Under the pieces are notes generated by a model, which worked only from the letters and a program-made list of their open reading frames with translations, was not told the DNA's origin and did no database searches. From Deltaproteobacteria bacterium HGW-Deltaproteobacteria-8 (lineage in GTDB: Bacteria; Desulfobacterota; Desulfovibrionia; Desulfovibrionales; Desulfovibrionaceae), in NCBI GenBank assembly GCA_002840405.1, contig PHAR01000001.1:76384-140383 (forward strand): DNA of 64,000 bases. Direction: 5' to 3'. Below, piece by piece: positions 43,184 through 51,620 of the stretch. A program made the translations under genes and the position numbers. How positions within the stretch are numbered: position 1 is the first letter of the stretch; each line of letters begins with the position of its first letter.

Positions 43184-43885
43184 ATGCGCTACTATCCCAT
43201 GTTCCTGAGCCTCGCCGGCCGGGCCTGCCTTGTGGTGGGCGCGGGCCAGGTGGGCCTGCGCAAGATCGAAACCCTGGTCGACTGCAATGCCTCCAGCGTG
43301 CTCGTGGTGGACCAGAATCTGCCGGACGAGGCCCTGAGCGCCCTGCTCGCACGTCCCAGCCTCGGCTCGGTCCTTTGCTTTGCCCAGCGCGACTTCCAGG
43401 ACGCGGACCTGGACGGGGTGTTCCTGGCCATCGCCTCCACCAGCAGCCCTGCGGTCAACCAGCACATCAGCGACCTCTGCCGTGAGCGCGGGGTGCTCTG
43501 CAACATCGTGGACCAGCCAGAGGCCTGCTCGTTCATCGTCCCGGCCACGGTGAGCCGGGGCGACCTGACCCTGGCCGTGTCGACTGGGGGCCAGAGCCCG
43601 GCTCTGGCCAAGCGCATCCGCAAGGACTTGCAGGAGGCCTATGGTCAGGAGTATGCACTCTTCCTCGACCTCATGGGGCGGCTGCGGCCCCTGGTCCTGG
43701 CCCTTGGGCTGGACACCGGGGTCAACACCGCAATTTTCCGCTCTCTGGTGGGCTCGCGCCTGTTGGAAGCCCTGAAACTCGGCGATGCGGCCCTGGCCCA
43801 GGCGGAACTGGCTGCGTCCCTGCCCCCTGAGCTGTCGCCCCAACTACATGAAATGATCACGGAGATCCTGCATGGCCCTGCCTGA
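43184..43885 (+). CDS. Precorrin-2 dehydrogenase / sirohydrochlorin ferrochelatase domain
   Basis: A 233-residue protein equal to the N-terminal half of CysG (Met8 type): R-Y-Y-P-M-F-L, the NAD loop C-L-V-V-G-A-G-Q-V-G-L-R-K, CNIVDQPEACSFIVPA, GDLTLAVSTGGQSPALAKRIR, and a helical tail. It oxidises precorrin-2 and may insert iron, giving siroheme, the cofactor of dissimilatory and assimilatory sulfite reductases. The methylase half (CobA/UroM) is not fused and must be elsewhere. It overlaps the next gene by 14 bases. This gene, the HemX-like gene and hemA form the familiar tetrapyrrole cluster. Confidence 0.9.
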   Translation: MRYYPMFLSLAGRACLVVGAGQVGLRKIETLVDCNASSVLVVDQNLPDEALSALLARPSLGSVLCFAQRDFQDADLDGVFLAIASTSSPAVNQHISDLCRERGVLCNIVDQPEACSFIVPATVSRGDLTLAVSTGGQSPALAKRIRKDLQEAYGQEYALFLDLMGRLRPLVLALGLDTGVNTAIFRSLVGSRLLEALKLGDAALAQAELAASLPPELSPQLHEMITEILHGPA

Positions 43886-44705
43886 ACTGCTCCCGATCCT
43901 CGTCATCGCCCTGTACTTCCTCGGCACCGTGCTTTTTGTGGTGGGCTCGGCCCTGCGCAACGAGTTCCTCAAGAACACGGCGCTCGGTCTGGCCGCGCTT
44001 GGTTTCGCCCTGCACACCCTTGACCTGGCGCAGTTCCTGGCCGGCGCTGAGGCGGCCCGGAACCTCACGGCCGGACGCTTTTTGTTCTGCCTGCTCGGCT
44101 GGGGCATCTTGTTCATCTTCCTGCTGCTCTGGTGGCGGCTCAAGCTCAAGTTCCTGGCCGTGGTGGCCATGCCCCTGGCCCTGGTGCTCTACATCACAGC
44201 CAACGCCACGGTCGGCGTCAACACCAAGCTGCCGCCCATGCTCTCGGGCCTGTTCTTTTTCCTGCACATCGGCACGCTCTTTTCCAGCATGGCGCTTTTG
44301 GCCATGGCCTTTGGCGCGGGGCTGGCCTTCCTGCACCTGGAGAAGCGCATCAAGGCCAAGGCGGGCCTGAAGCAGTTCCAGAAGGACATGCCCTCGCTGG
44401 ACACCTTTGACCGCGTGAACCACTTCGTGGCCCTGTGCGGCTTCCCGCTGTACACGCTGGGGCTGGCCTCAGGCTATGTCTGGGCCTGGCTCTCGGCCCG
44501 GCGCGTGTTCTCCCTGGACCCCAAGGAGATCGTGGCCCTCATCGTGCTGGGGCTCTATGCCTACCTGTTCCACCAACGCCTGGCCATGGGCTGGCGCGGA
44601 CGCAAGCCCGCGATCATGGCCATCTGCGTGTTCCTGCTCACCGTCATCTCCATGCTCGGCATCAACTTCCTGGTGCCCACAACCTTCCACGGTTTCAAAC
44701 CGTAG
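43872..44705 (+). CDS. HemX/CcsA-like integral membrane protein
   Basis: A 277-residue protein with about eight transmembrane helices (ILVIALYFLGTVLFVVGSAL; ILFIFLLLWWRL; FLAVVAMPLALVLYI; GLFFFLHIGTLFSSMALLAMAFGAG; EIVALIVLGLYAYLF; MAICVFLLTVISMLGINFLV). It resembles the cytochrome c assembly/CcsA-HemX family, with histidines in LHTLD and FLHIGTL but without a clear W-x-x-W-x-W motif in the long loop. HemX proteins are encoded before hemA and moderate its level. A role in cytochrome c biogenesis is the alternative. It is translated from within the previous gene and ends 8 bases before hemA. Confidence 0.75.
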   Translation: MALPELLPILVIALYFLGTVLFVVGSALRNEFLKNTALGLAALGFALHTLDLAQFLAGAEAARNLTAGRFLFCLLGWGILFIFLLLWWRLKLKFLAVVAMPLALVLYITANATVGVNTKLPPMLSGLFFFLHIGTLFSSMALLAMAFGAGLAFLHLEKRIKAKAGLKQFQKDMPSLDTFDRVNHFVALCGFPLYTLGLASGYVWAWLSARRVFSLDPKEIVALIVLGLYAYLFHQRLAMGWRGRKPAIMAICVFLLTVISMLGINFLVPTTFHGFKP

Positions 44706-44713
44706 CGGCCATA

Positions 44714-46189
44714 ATGGATAAAATGATCTTCCTTGTCGGACTCAATCACCGCTGCGCCGGTGTGGATGTGCGCGAAAAGTTCGCCCTGACCAACGTGGCG
44801 GACTTCGAAAAGAGCCTGCTGGACGCCTGCCCCCTGCGTGAGGTCATGGCCCTGTCCACCTGCAACCGCGTGGAGATCCTCGTGGTTGCGGATGCCGACC
44901 GCTGCGCAGGCATCGACCTGCCCGAGGCCGTGCTGCGCCACTGGGCAGAGACCTGCGCAGGCCCGCTCAGCACCTTGCGTGAACACACCTACCGCCACAC
45001 CAGCCTGGACGCCGTGACGCACCTGTTCTGCGTGGCCGCCAGCCTGGATTCCATGGTCATGGGCGAGCCGCAGATCCTGGGCCAGCTCAAGACCAGCTAC
45101 CGCAAGGCCGTAGAAACCGGCACGGCGCGCGTCATCATCAACCGCCTGCTGCACAAGTCCTTCTCCGTGGCCAAGCGCGTGCGCACAGAGACAGGCATCG
45201 CCAGCAGCGCCGTATCCATCAGCTATGCCGCCGTGGAGCTGGCCAAGAAGATCTTCGGCGAGCTCTCCGGCAAAACCGCCATGCTCGTGGGCGCGGGCGA
45301 GATGGCCGAACTGGCCGCCACGCACCTGCTGGCCTCGGGCATTGAGAAGCTCTACATCACCAACCGCACGTTCTCGCGCGCCCAGGAGCTGGCCAAGACC
45401 ATGCATGGCGAGGCCATCCTCTTCGAGGGCATGGTCGAGCAGCTGCGCGATGTGGACATCGTCATCAGCTCCACCGGCTCGCCCACGGCCATCATCCGCG
45501 CCAAGGACATCCGCGAGGTGCTCAAAAAGCGCCGCAACCGTGCCATGTTCTTCATCGACATCGCCGTGCCGCGCGACATCGACCCGGACGTGAACGCACT
45601 CGACAACGTGTACCTCTACGACATCGACGATCTGAAAGAGGTCGTGGAGGAGAACATGAGCGCGCGCCAGGGGGAGGCGGTCAAGGCCCGGGCCATCGTG
45701 GAGGTGGAGACCCAGGCCTTCGCCACTTGGCTGAAATCATTGGCCCTGCAGCCCACCATCACCGACCTGCTGGGCCGGGCCGAGGATGTGGCGAGCCGTG
45801 AGCTGGCCAAAACCTTGAAGCGCCTGGGCGAGGTGGACGACCAGACCCGCCTGGCCCTGGAGGTCCTGGTGGCCTCGGTGAGCCGCAAGCTCCTGCACGA
45901 GCCCATCTGCTTCCTCAAGCGCCGCACGCGCGAGGAAGGCTCGGCCGAGCGCTTCATCGACATGACCCGGCGCATCTTCAACCTCGACGCCGACGCGGTC
46001 ATCGAGGACGCGCACCTGGACCGGCGCACCGTGGACGACGACACAGCCGAGAATGACGCCCTGGACTGCGAATGCTGCCGCGACGACGCGCTTCTTTCAC
46101 GGAGCAGCCTGGAATTTCAAGCAGACCCCCCTGAGCAGCCGAACCAGACGGGTCTGCCGAACCAGCCGAGCCAGACAGGCCAGAAATAG
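44714..46189 (+). CDS. hemA: Glutamyl-tRNA reductase
   Basis: A 491-residue HemA. GLNHRCAGVDVREK opens it and L-S-T-C-N-R-V-E carries the nucleophile Cys. GEPQILGQLK, the NADPH loop M-L-V-G-A-G-E-M-A-E-L-A and I-T-N-R-T-F-S-R follow, then RAMFFIDIAVPRDIDP and the dimerisation helix. It reduces glutamyl-tRNA to glutamate-1-semialdehyde, the first committed step of tetrapyrrole synthesis. The C-terminus has an extra Pro/Gln/Asn/Thr-rich tail of about 45 residues with an acidic patch, beyond the usual family length. ATG at 44714; a second at 44723 also fits. It lies in the siroheme cluster. Confidence 0.95.
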   Translation: MDKMIFLVGLNHRCAGVDVREKFALTNVADFEKSLLDACPLREVMALSTCNRVEILVVADADRCAGIDLPEAVLRHWAETCAGPLSTLREHTYRHTSLDAVTHLFCVAASLDSMVMGEPQILGQLKTSYRKAVETGTARVIINRLLHKSFSVAKRVRTETGIASSAVSISYAAVELAKKIFGELSGKTAMLVGAGEMAELAATHLLASGIEKLYITNRTFSRAQELAKTMHGEAILFEGMVEQLRDVDIVISSTGSPTAIIRAKDIREVLKKRRNRAMFFIDIAVPRDIDPDVNALDNVYLYDIDDLKEVVEENMSARQGEAVKARAIVEVETQAFATWLKSLALQPTITDLLGRAEDVASRELAKTLKRLGEVDDQTRLALEVLVASVSRKLLHEPICFLKRRTREEGSAERFIDMTRRIFNLDADAVIEDAHLDRRTVDDDTAENDALDCECCRDDALLSRSSLEFQADPPEQPNQTGLPNQPSQTGQK

Positions 46190-46199
46190 CGGAGCCTCC

Positions 46200-46538
46200 A
46201 TGCGTACCTATCTTCTTGAGGATTTTCTGCCCGAACAGCTGGTTACGGTCTGTAAGCGCTTGGCCGAAATGGACCTGTCCGGCTCGCTTGACGGCATTTA
46301 CTACCTGCCGCTGCCGCTGGACCTGCTGACTGAAGAGCAGCGCGAGCACCACGCCGAGTGCGGGCCGTACATCTTCGTCCTGGAGGTGGTTGGCGATACC
46401 AGCCTGAAGCTGGAGCTCCTCGTACGCGCCCAGGGCAAGCTGCGCTGCTCCTGCGTGGCCTACGCCACACCGAAACAGCGCGAGCACATCATGGATTATA
46501 TGGACAATCTCCTGCGCGAGCTGGACATCACCGTGTAG
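46200..46538 (+). CDS. Hypothetical protein, 112 residues
   Basis: No family is recognised. The product is acidic, with a mostly alpha/beta pattern: YLLEDFLPEQLVTVCKRLAEMDL, then a strand block YYLPLPLDLLTEEQ and YIFVLEVVGDTSLKLELLVR, a short CSC, and an amphipathic C-terminal helix. It lies 10 bases after hemA and 2 bases before tilS, so it is part of the operon. GCGGAG precedes the ATG at 46200. Its role is unknown. Confidence 0.65.
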   Translation: MRTYLLEDFLPEQLVTVCKRLAEMDLSGSLDGIYYLPLPLDLLTEEQREHHAECGPYIFVLEVVGDTSLKLELLVRAQGKLRCSCVAYATPKQREHIMDYMDNLLRELDITV

Positions 46539-46540
46539 GC

Positions 46541-47584
46541 ATGAACAACAAACCGCTGCGTTTGCAGGACCTTCCGCGCAAGGCGGCCCGGTTCTGCCTC
46601 GGCATCGGCGCCTTTGCAGCGCACGAGCTGGGCTGCGACTTCCCCACCCTCCGCTGTCTGGTGGCCTGCTCCGGCGGCGCGGACTCCACGTCCCTGCTCT
46701 TCATCGCCCACCTGCTCTGCCAGTCCAAGGGCGGCTCGATCACGGTCGCGCACCTGGACCATTCTCTGCGCCCCGAGTCCCCGGACGACGCCCGCTTCGT
46801 GGCTGAGCTTTGCCAGACCCTCGGCGTCCAGCTCTTTGCCGAACGCCAGGACATCGCGGCCCAGGCCAAGGCTTCGGGCATGGGGCTGGAGGAGGCCGGA
46901 CGCGTCGCACGCTACGCCTTTCTGGAGCGCATCCGGCAGCAGACAGGCGCGGACATCATCCTGGTGGCGCACCAACTGAACGACCTGGCCGAGGACCAGC
47001 TCCTGCGGCTCATGCGCGGCACAGGCTGGCCCGCCCTGGGCGGCATGGAGGGCGATGATCCGGACCGGCACCTGCTCCGCCCGCTTTTGCTGTGTCCTCG
47101 CGAAGACTTGGAAGAATTCTTGAAAATGTCGCATCAGCCCTGGCGCGACGATAGCAGCAATTTCGATCGTGCAACAACACGCAACCGGGTACGCCTTGAT
47201 GTGCTGCCGGAACTGTTGCGCAACAACCCGGGCTATCTGGACAGCGCAGCCCGGCTCTGGCGGCAGGCGCGCATGGACGGAGCGCATTGGGACGAGGAGC
47301 TGAGCAAGATCCTGCCCAAGATCGTGCTGGACGGGCCGAGGCGGCTGATTCCGGCCGAGGCTTTAGAGTCCTCTCCTGCCCCCCTGCGCCTGCGCCTCTA
47401 CAAGGCCGTGCTTGAGGCCACCGGGCCGGGCCAAAGCCTGTGCGACGGACTGTTCCGCCTGGATGAGCTGTGGCTGGAACACGGCACGGGCAAAAGTGTC
47501 CGCTTCCCTGGGGACAAGGAGGCGCGCATCGCCAAGTCAGGCATCATCGTTCAGGTCATTGACAGGAAAAAAGAGTGCGGATAA
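46541..47584 (+). CDS. tilS: tRNA(Ile)-lysidine synthase
   Basis: A 347-residue PP-loop ATPase: V-A-C-S-G-G-A-D-S-T-S-L near residue 44, A-H-L-D-H-S-L-R, G-M-G-L-E-E-A-G-R-V-A-R-Y, V-A-H-Q-L-N-D-L-A-E-D (usually H-x-x-D-D-Q/N-x-E-T), and R-P-L-L-L-C-P-R-E. It lysidinates C34 of tRNA-Ile(CAU). The C-terminal TilS domain is short, as in many bacteria. The ATG at 46541 has no clear ribosome-binding site but follows a stop two bases earlier. It is followed by adk after a 51-base gap that holds a hairpin. Confidence 0.93.
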   Translation: MNNKPLRLQDLPRKAARFCLGIGAFAAHELGCDFPTLRCLVACSGGADSTSLLFIAHLLCQSKGGSITVAHLDHSLRPESPDDARFVAELCQTLGVQLFAERQDIAAQAKASGMGLEEAGRVARYAFLERIRQQTGADIILVAHQLNDLAEDQLLRLMRGTGWPALGGMEGDDPDRHLLRPLLLCPREDLEEFLKMSHQPWRDDSSNFDRATTRNRVRLDVLPELLRNNPGYLDSAARLWRQARMDGAHWDEELSKILPKIVLDGPRRLIPAEALESSPAPLRLRLYKAVLEATGPGQSLCDGLFRLDELWLEHGTGKSVRFPGDKEARIAKSGIIVQVIDRKKECG

Positions 47585-47586
47585 GA

Positions 47587-47609
47587 GCTTGTGAATCTTT
47601 TGCACAAGC
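47587..47609 (+). promoter_or_regulatory. Hairpin between tilS and adk
   Basis: GCTTGTG (47587-47593) and CACAAGC (47603-47609) form a 7-bp stem with a 9-base loop, 15 bases before the AGGAGG of adk. It lacks a T-run, so it could be an RNA-stability or leader element. Confidence 0.35.
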
Positions 47610-47635
47610 AAAAAGCAATCATCTTAGGAGGCATA

Positions 47636-48304
47636 ATGAATATTCTCATGTTCGGACCCAACGGCAGCGGCAAAGGCACCCAGGGCACCCTGGTGAAGGC
47701 CAAGTTCAACCTTGACCACATCGAATCCGGCGCCATCTTCCGCAAGCACATCGGCGGCGGAACCGAACTCGGCATGAAGGCCAAGGAGTACATCAACCGC
47801 GGCGAGCTGGTGCCTGACGACATCACCATCCCCATGGTCCTCGACGTGCTCAAGAACGCAAGCAGCAACGGCTGGCTCCTGGACGGCTTCCCGCGCAGCC
47901 TGGTCCAGGCCGAGAAACTTTGGGAAGCCCTGCAGAAAGGCGGCGAGAAGCTTGATTTCGTCATCGAGATCCTGCTGCCCCGCAAGGTGGCCAAGAACCG
48001 CATCATAGGCCGCCGCCTGTGCGCCAATGACAACAACCACCCGAACAACATCTTCATCGACGCCATCAAGCCCAACGGCGATGTCTGCCGCGTTTGCGGC
48101 GGCGCCCTGACCGCCCGCGCCGACGACATCGACGAGGGCGCCATCGACAAGCGCCACGACATCTACTACGACGACAAGACCGGAACCATCGCCGCCGCCT
48201 ACTTCTACAAGGCCCTGGCCGCCAAGGGCGCCTGCAAGTACATTGAGCTGAACGGCGAAGGCACCATCGACTCCATCAAGAAGACCCTGCTCGACCAGCT
48301 CTAA
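47636..48304 (+). CDS. adk: Adenylate kinase, metal-binding (Desulfovibrio gigas type)
   Basis: A 222-residue kinase: Walker A F-G-P-N-G-S-G-K-G-T-Q-G, ESGAIFR, L-L-D-G-F-P-R-S and a LID domain with R-R-L-C. The LID carries Cys129, His135, Cys151 and Cys154, the same pattern and numbering described for the Zn/Co/Fe-binding adenylate kinase of Desulfovibrio gigas. It interconverts ATP, AMP and ADP. RBS TTAGGAGGCATA before ATG 47636. A strong terminator follows 25 bases after the stop. Confidence 0.95.
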   Translation: MNILMFGPNGSGKGTQGTLVKAKFNLDHIESGAIFRKHIGGGTELGMKAKEYINRGELVPDDITIPMVLDVLKNASSNGWLLDGFPRSLVQAEKLWEALQKGGEKLDFVIEILLPRKVAKNRIIGRRLCANDNNHPNNIFIDAIKPNGDVCRVCGGALTARADDIDEGAIDKRHDIYYDDKTGTIAAAYFYKALAAKGACKYIELNGEGTIDSIKKTLLDQL

Positions 48305-48329
48305 GCCGGTCGACGGAACGCCAAGAATA

Positions 48330-48365
48330 AAGGCCCCCTTCCGCAAGGAAGGGGGCCTTTTCTAT
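48330..48365. terminator. Strong bidirectional terminator between adk and secF
   Basis: A 13-bp stem, AAGGCCCCCTTCC (48330-48342) with GGAAGGGGGCCTT (48347-48359), closes a GCAA tetraloop. T-rich sequence flanks it on both strands (TTCTATTT on plus, TTATTC on minus). It serves the convergent ends of adk and secF. Confidence 0.9.
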
Positions 48366-48384
48366 TTGACGAAGTCAGTAGGGA

Positions 48385-49488
48385 TTAGGCGGTCTTGGCC
48401 TTGAGCTTGGTCTTGCCTCTGGGCGCGACCGGAGCAGCAGGGGTTTCAATTTCCGGCGGGGCAAGGCTGATGATGATCGGGGCAGCCACGTAGATGGAGG
48501 AATAGGTTCCCACCACGATGCCGATGAGCATGGCCAGGGCGAAGTCGTGGATCACCGCACCGCCGAAGAGGAAGAGGCTGAACACGGCCAGGAAGGCCAA
48601 GCCGGAGGTCAGGATGGTGCGCGACAGGGTCTGGTTCACGCTCTTGTTGATGATGACCGGCAGCGTCTCCCCGGTCTTGAGCCCGCGGGTCTCGCGGATG
48701 CGGTCATAAACGATGATGGTGTCATTGAGCGAGAAGCCGATGAGCGTCAACAGCGCCGCAATGATGGTCAGGTCGAATTCCTTGTCCATGATGGAAAAGA
48801 GCCCGACGGTGATGAGCACGTCATGGATGAGCGCCACGATTGCCCCAAGGGCGTAGTTCAGTCGCAAGACGAAGCACAGGCCAAGCGTGATGATCAGCGC
48901 GCCAAGCACAAGCCAGACCTGCGGTGCGTGGAAGTATTGCAGGGCCGTGATGCCCGCGAAAAGCCCGGCTGCCATGAGCCCGGCGGCCATCCAGCGGTGC
49001 TCAAAGCGCCCGGAGATGTAGATGGCGATGATCAGGATGGCGAAGTACATGGCCTCCATGGCCTTGCCGCGCAGGTCCTCGCCGACCTTTGGACCGACCA
49101 TCTCGATGCGCTTGAACTCGTACTTGTTGTCGCTGAAGCCCTCATCCAGGGCCTTGGCCACGGTCTTGTGGATGTTGGCGCTGGAGTCGTCCGTGGTCGA
49201 TGTGCGCACAAGGAATTCGTTATCCTTGGCCTTGCCCATCTGCTGGACGACGAGCCCTGGCACATTCGAGCTCTCCAGCACCTTCTTGACCTTCTCAATG
49301 TCCGTGGGGGCACTGAACTTGGTCTGAAGGATGACGCCGCCGGCGAAGTCGATGCCGTAGCGCGGGCCGCCCTTCATGACCAGCGAGACTGCTCCGATGA
49401 GGATCATCGCCGCCGAAAGGATGAAGGCCAGCTTGCGCAGCCCGATGAAGTCGATGTTTGTTTCGTGCTTGATGAAGGAAAAGCTCAT
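48385..49488 (-). CDS. secF: Protein translocase subunit SecF
   Basis: A 367-residue SecF: six transmembrane helices with the first near residues 24-40, the periplasmic G-I-D-F-A-G-G start, E-M-V-G-P-K-V-G and the C-terminal pore block FSLNDTIIVYDRIRE. The last residues are Ala/Pro/Lys-rich. With SecD it drives the proton-dependent late step of export. The TAAGGAG overlap with the end of secD (9 bases before) gives a good ribosome-binding site for the ATG at 49488. It ends the GOGAT-yajC-secD-secF run at the terminator. Confidence 0.96.
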   Translation of the reverse strand: MSFSFIKHETNIDFIGLRKLAFILSAAMILIGAVSLVMKGGPRYGIDFAGGVILQTKFSAPTDIEKVKKVLESSNVPGLVVQQMGKAKDNEFLVRTSTTDDSSANIHKTVAKALDEGFSDNKYEFKRIEMVGPKVGEDLRGKAMEAMYFAILIIAIYISGRFEHRWMAAGLMAAGLFAGITALQYFHAPQVWLVLGALIITLGLCFVLRLNYALGAIVALIHDVLITVGLFSIMDKEFDLTIIAALLTLIGFSLNDTIIVYDRIRETRGLKTGETLPVIINKSVNQTLSRTILTSGLAFLAVFSLFLFGGAVIHDFALAMLIGIVVGTYSSIYVAAPIIISLAPPEIETPAAPVAPRGKTKLKAKTA

Positions 49489-49497
49489 GTCGTCTCC

Positions 49498-51102
49498 TTA
49501 GATGCTCACGGGCGCGTCGGCCTTACGTTTGGACATGTACAGGTCGAACATGATGCGCGAAACGAAGATGGCCGTGAACATGCTCATGATGATGCCCAGG
49601 ACCAGGGTGACGGCGAAGCCCCGGATGGGGCCGGTGCCGAACTGATACAGGATGATGGCCACGATGACGTTGGTCGTGTTGGAGTCCAGGATGGTCAGGG
49701 TGGCCTTGCCATAGCCCTTGTCCACGGCCTCAAGCGGCTTCACGCCCTTGCGCAATTCCTCGCGGATGCGCTCGTAGATGAGCACGTTGGCGTCCACGGC
49801 CATGGCGATGGTCAGGATGATGCCCGCGATGCCCGGCAGGGTCAGGGTCGCGCCAAAGGCGGCCAAGCCGGCCATGGTCAGCACGATGTTCAGGAGCAGC
49901 ACGATGTCGGCGATGATGCCAGCCGTGCTGTAGTAGATGGCCATGAACAGGATGATGGCGATGGCCGCGATGCCCGTGGCCATCATGCCAGCGTCGATGG
50001 ATTCCTGCCCCAGGGTGGGTCCGACGGTGCGCTGTTCCAGGATGTTCACCGGTGCGGGCAGGGCTCCGGCGCGCAGCACGATGGCCAGGTCCCTGGCCTC
50101 TTCCTGGGTGAAGCTGCCGGTGATCTGGGCCTTGCCGCCAGAGATCTTGTCCTGGATGACCGGCGCGGAGTAGCACTTGCCGTCCAGCACGATGGCCAGG
50201 CGCTTCTTGAGGTTCTCCTCGGTGACGCGCTCGAAGATCTTGGCGCCGCGCGCATTGAAGGTCAGGCTCACGGAAAACTGGTTGTTGTTCTGCTCAATGG
50301 TGGCGCGGGCGTCGGTGATGTGCTCGCCGCTCATCACCGCTTCCTTCTTGAGCACGATGGGCAGGTCTCGCGTGGTGTTGTTCGGCCCACGCTGCATCAT
50401 GACGGACAGCTCGCGGCCGGGGCCGAGGAGCCCCTGCTTGATGGCTTCCGGGTCAACGGTATCGTCGACGATCTTGAATTCCAGGTGCGCGGTCTTGCCG
50501 ATGACGGCGATGGCGCGCTCAGGATCACTCAGGCCGGGCAGCTGCACCTGGATGCGGTTGCCTTCCTGACGACGGATGTCCGGCTCGGCCACACCAAACT
50601 GGTCAATGCGGTTTCGGATGGTCTTCACCGCCTGATCTATGGTCAGCTTGGCAAGTTCTTTCTTGTATTGCGGCGTCATGGAAAGCACGTACTTGACGCG
50701 GTCCTCGGGCAGAGTCTCCTTGCCGTCGATGCGCAGGTTCGGGAACTGCTTGCCCAAAAGCTTCTCAAAAGCTTCCTGCTTGGCCGACCCCACGAGCACG
50801 GCCTCAAGGCGGGTGCCGGGAAGCGAAGTGGGCTTGAGCACGGCCAGGTCGTCCTCGCGGGCGCTGGCTTTGACGTCCTGCCCCATGTTGGCCATGTTGT
50901 TCTCAATGGCCTTGTCCACATCGACGCCAAGCGTCAGGTGGATGCCGCCCTTGAGGTCCAGGCCGAGGTTGATGGCTGAGTCAGGCAGAATTTTGCCCAG
51001 CATGGTGTTTTTGATGCCAGGCACCGAGGGCAGGACCAGGCTCAGGGCCACGGCCATAACCGCCAGTGTGAGCAGAATGCGCCAGCGCAGATTCCGATTC
51101 AT
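49498..51102 (-). CDS. secD: Protein translocase subunit SecD
   Basis: A 534-residue SecD with a first helix (about residues 5-25), the N-L-G-L-D-L-K-G-G-I-H motif, a large periplasmic domain with I-R-N-R-I-D-Q-F-G-V-A-E, and a C-terminal six-helix module (VDANVLIYERIREE; NTTNVIVAIILYQFGTGPIRGFAVTL). It partners SecF and YajC in the SecDFYajC complex. The ATG at 51102 is preferred because AAGGGAG lies just upstream; a GTG at 51123 would add seven residues. It lies 9 bases before secF. Confidence 0.96.
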   Translation of the reverse strand: MNRNLRWRILLTLAVMAVALSLVLPSVPGIKNTMLGKILPDSAINLGLDLKGGIHLTLGVDVDKAIENNMANMGQDVKASAREDDLAVLKPTSLPGTRLEAVLVGSAKQEAFEKLLGKQFPNLRIDGKETLPEDRVKYVLSMTPQYKKELAKLTIDQAVKTIRNRIDQFGVAEPDIRRQEGNRIQVQLPGLSDPERAIAVIGKTAHLEFKIVDDTVDPEAIKQGLLGPGRELSVMMQRGPNNTTRDLPIVLKKEAVMSGEHITDARATIEQNNNQFSVSLTFNARGAKIFERVTEENLKKRLAIVLDGKCYSAPVIQDKISGGKAQITGSFTQEEARDLAIVLRAGALPAPVNILEQRTVGPTLGQESIDAGMMATGIAAIAIILFMAIYYSTAGIIADIVLLLNIVLTMAGLAAFGATLTLPGIAGIILTIAMAVDANVLIYERIREELRKGVKPLEAVDKGYGKATLTILDSNTTNVIVAIILYQFGTGPIRGFAVTLVLGIIMSMFTAIFVSRIMFDLYMSKRKADAPVSI

Positions 51103-51154
51103 GTACTCTCCCTTGACATTCACGCTTCACGAGGGACTTGGAGTGAAAGATAAG

Positions 51155-51184
51155 CGCGGACCCAGGCGCTTTCCCAGGTCCGCG
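51155..51184. promoter_or_regulatory. Hairpin between yajC and secD
   Basis: CGCGGACC (51155-51162) and GGTCCGCG (51177-51184) form an 8-bp stem with a 14-base loop, and flanking GATA/TATC could extend it. There is no T-run, so it is more likely an RNA processing or stability element than a terminator. Confidence 0.45.
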
Positions 51185-51218
51185 TATCTGCCTTTCGGCT
51201 GAAAATCAAAGGAAAATT

Positions 51219-51566
51219 TTACTTGTCCTTCTTTTCCAACTTCTCGAAGGCATCAGCCTTGTCGGCAACGGTGTTGCGCAGCATCTCGATCTGGACCTTT
51301 TCGGCGATCTCCAGGACGATGGTGGTGTCCTTCATGCGCACGATGTTGCCGTAAATGCCGCCGTTGGTGACAATACGGTCGCCGATCTTGAGGTTGCCGA
51401 TCATTTCCTTGTGCAGCTTGGCCTTTTTCTGCTGGGGACGGATGAGCAGAAAATAGAAGATGGCGAACATGAGGATAAGCGGAACAAAGGCGCCAAGAGG
51501 ATTGCCCTGCGCACCGCCACCACCGCCGCCGAGTCCGCCTAAGGCCAAAGCAATACTGTCAAACAT
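51219..51566 (-). CDS. yajC: Preprotein translocase subunit YajC
   Basis: A 115-residue protein with a Gly-rich N-terminus, one transmembrane helix (about residues 27-45, LGAFVPLILMFAIFYFLLI) followed by the signature R-P-Q-Q-K-K, then GDRIVTNGGIYGNI. YajC joins SecD-SecF. AGGAGGAATTC sits before the ATG at 51566. It begins the sec part of the minus-strand run, 54 bases after the GOGAT operon, so transcription may continue from it. Confidence 0.95.
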   Translation of the reverse strand: MFDSIALALGGLGGGGGGAQGNPLGAFVPLILMFAIFYFLLIRPQQKKAKLHKEMIGNLKIGDRIVTNGGIYGNIVRMKDTTIVLEIAEKVQIEMLRNTVADKADAFEKLEKKDK

Positions 51567-51620
51567 CTTGAATTCCTCCTGGGTTTAACGGGCACAAACG
51601 CTGCGCCACCGCTTCCCCGC

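Noticed and set aside
48547-50979. An 810-codon plus-strand frame over secD and secF
   Set aside because: Asp/His/Gly-rich without motifs and fully antisense to secDF.
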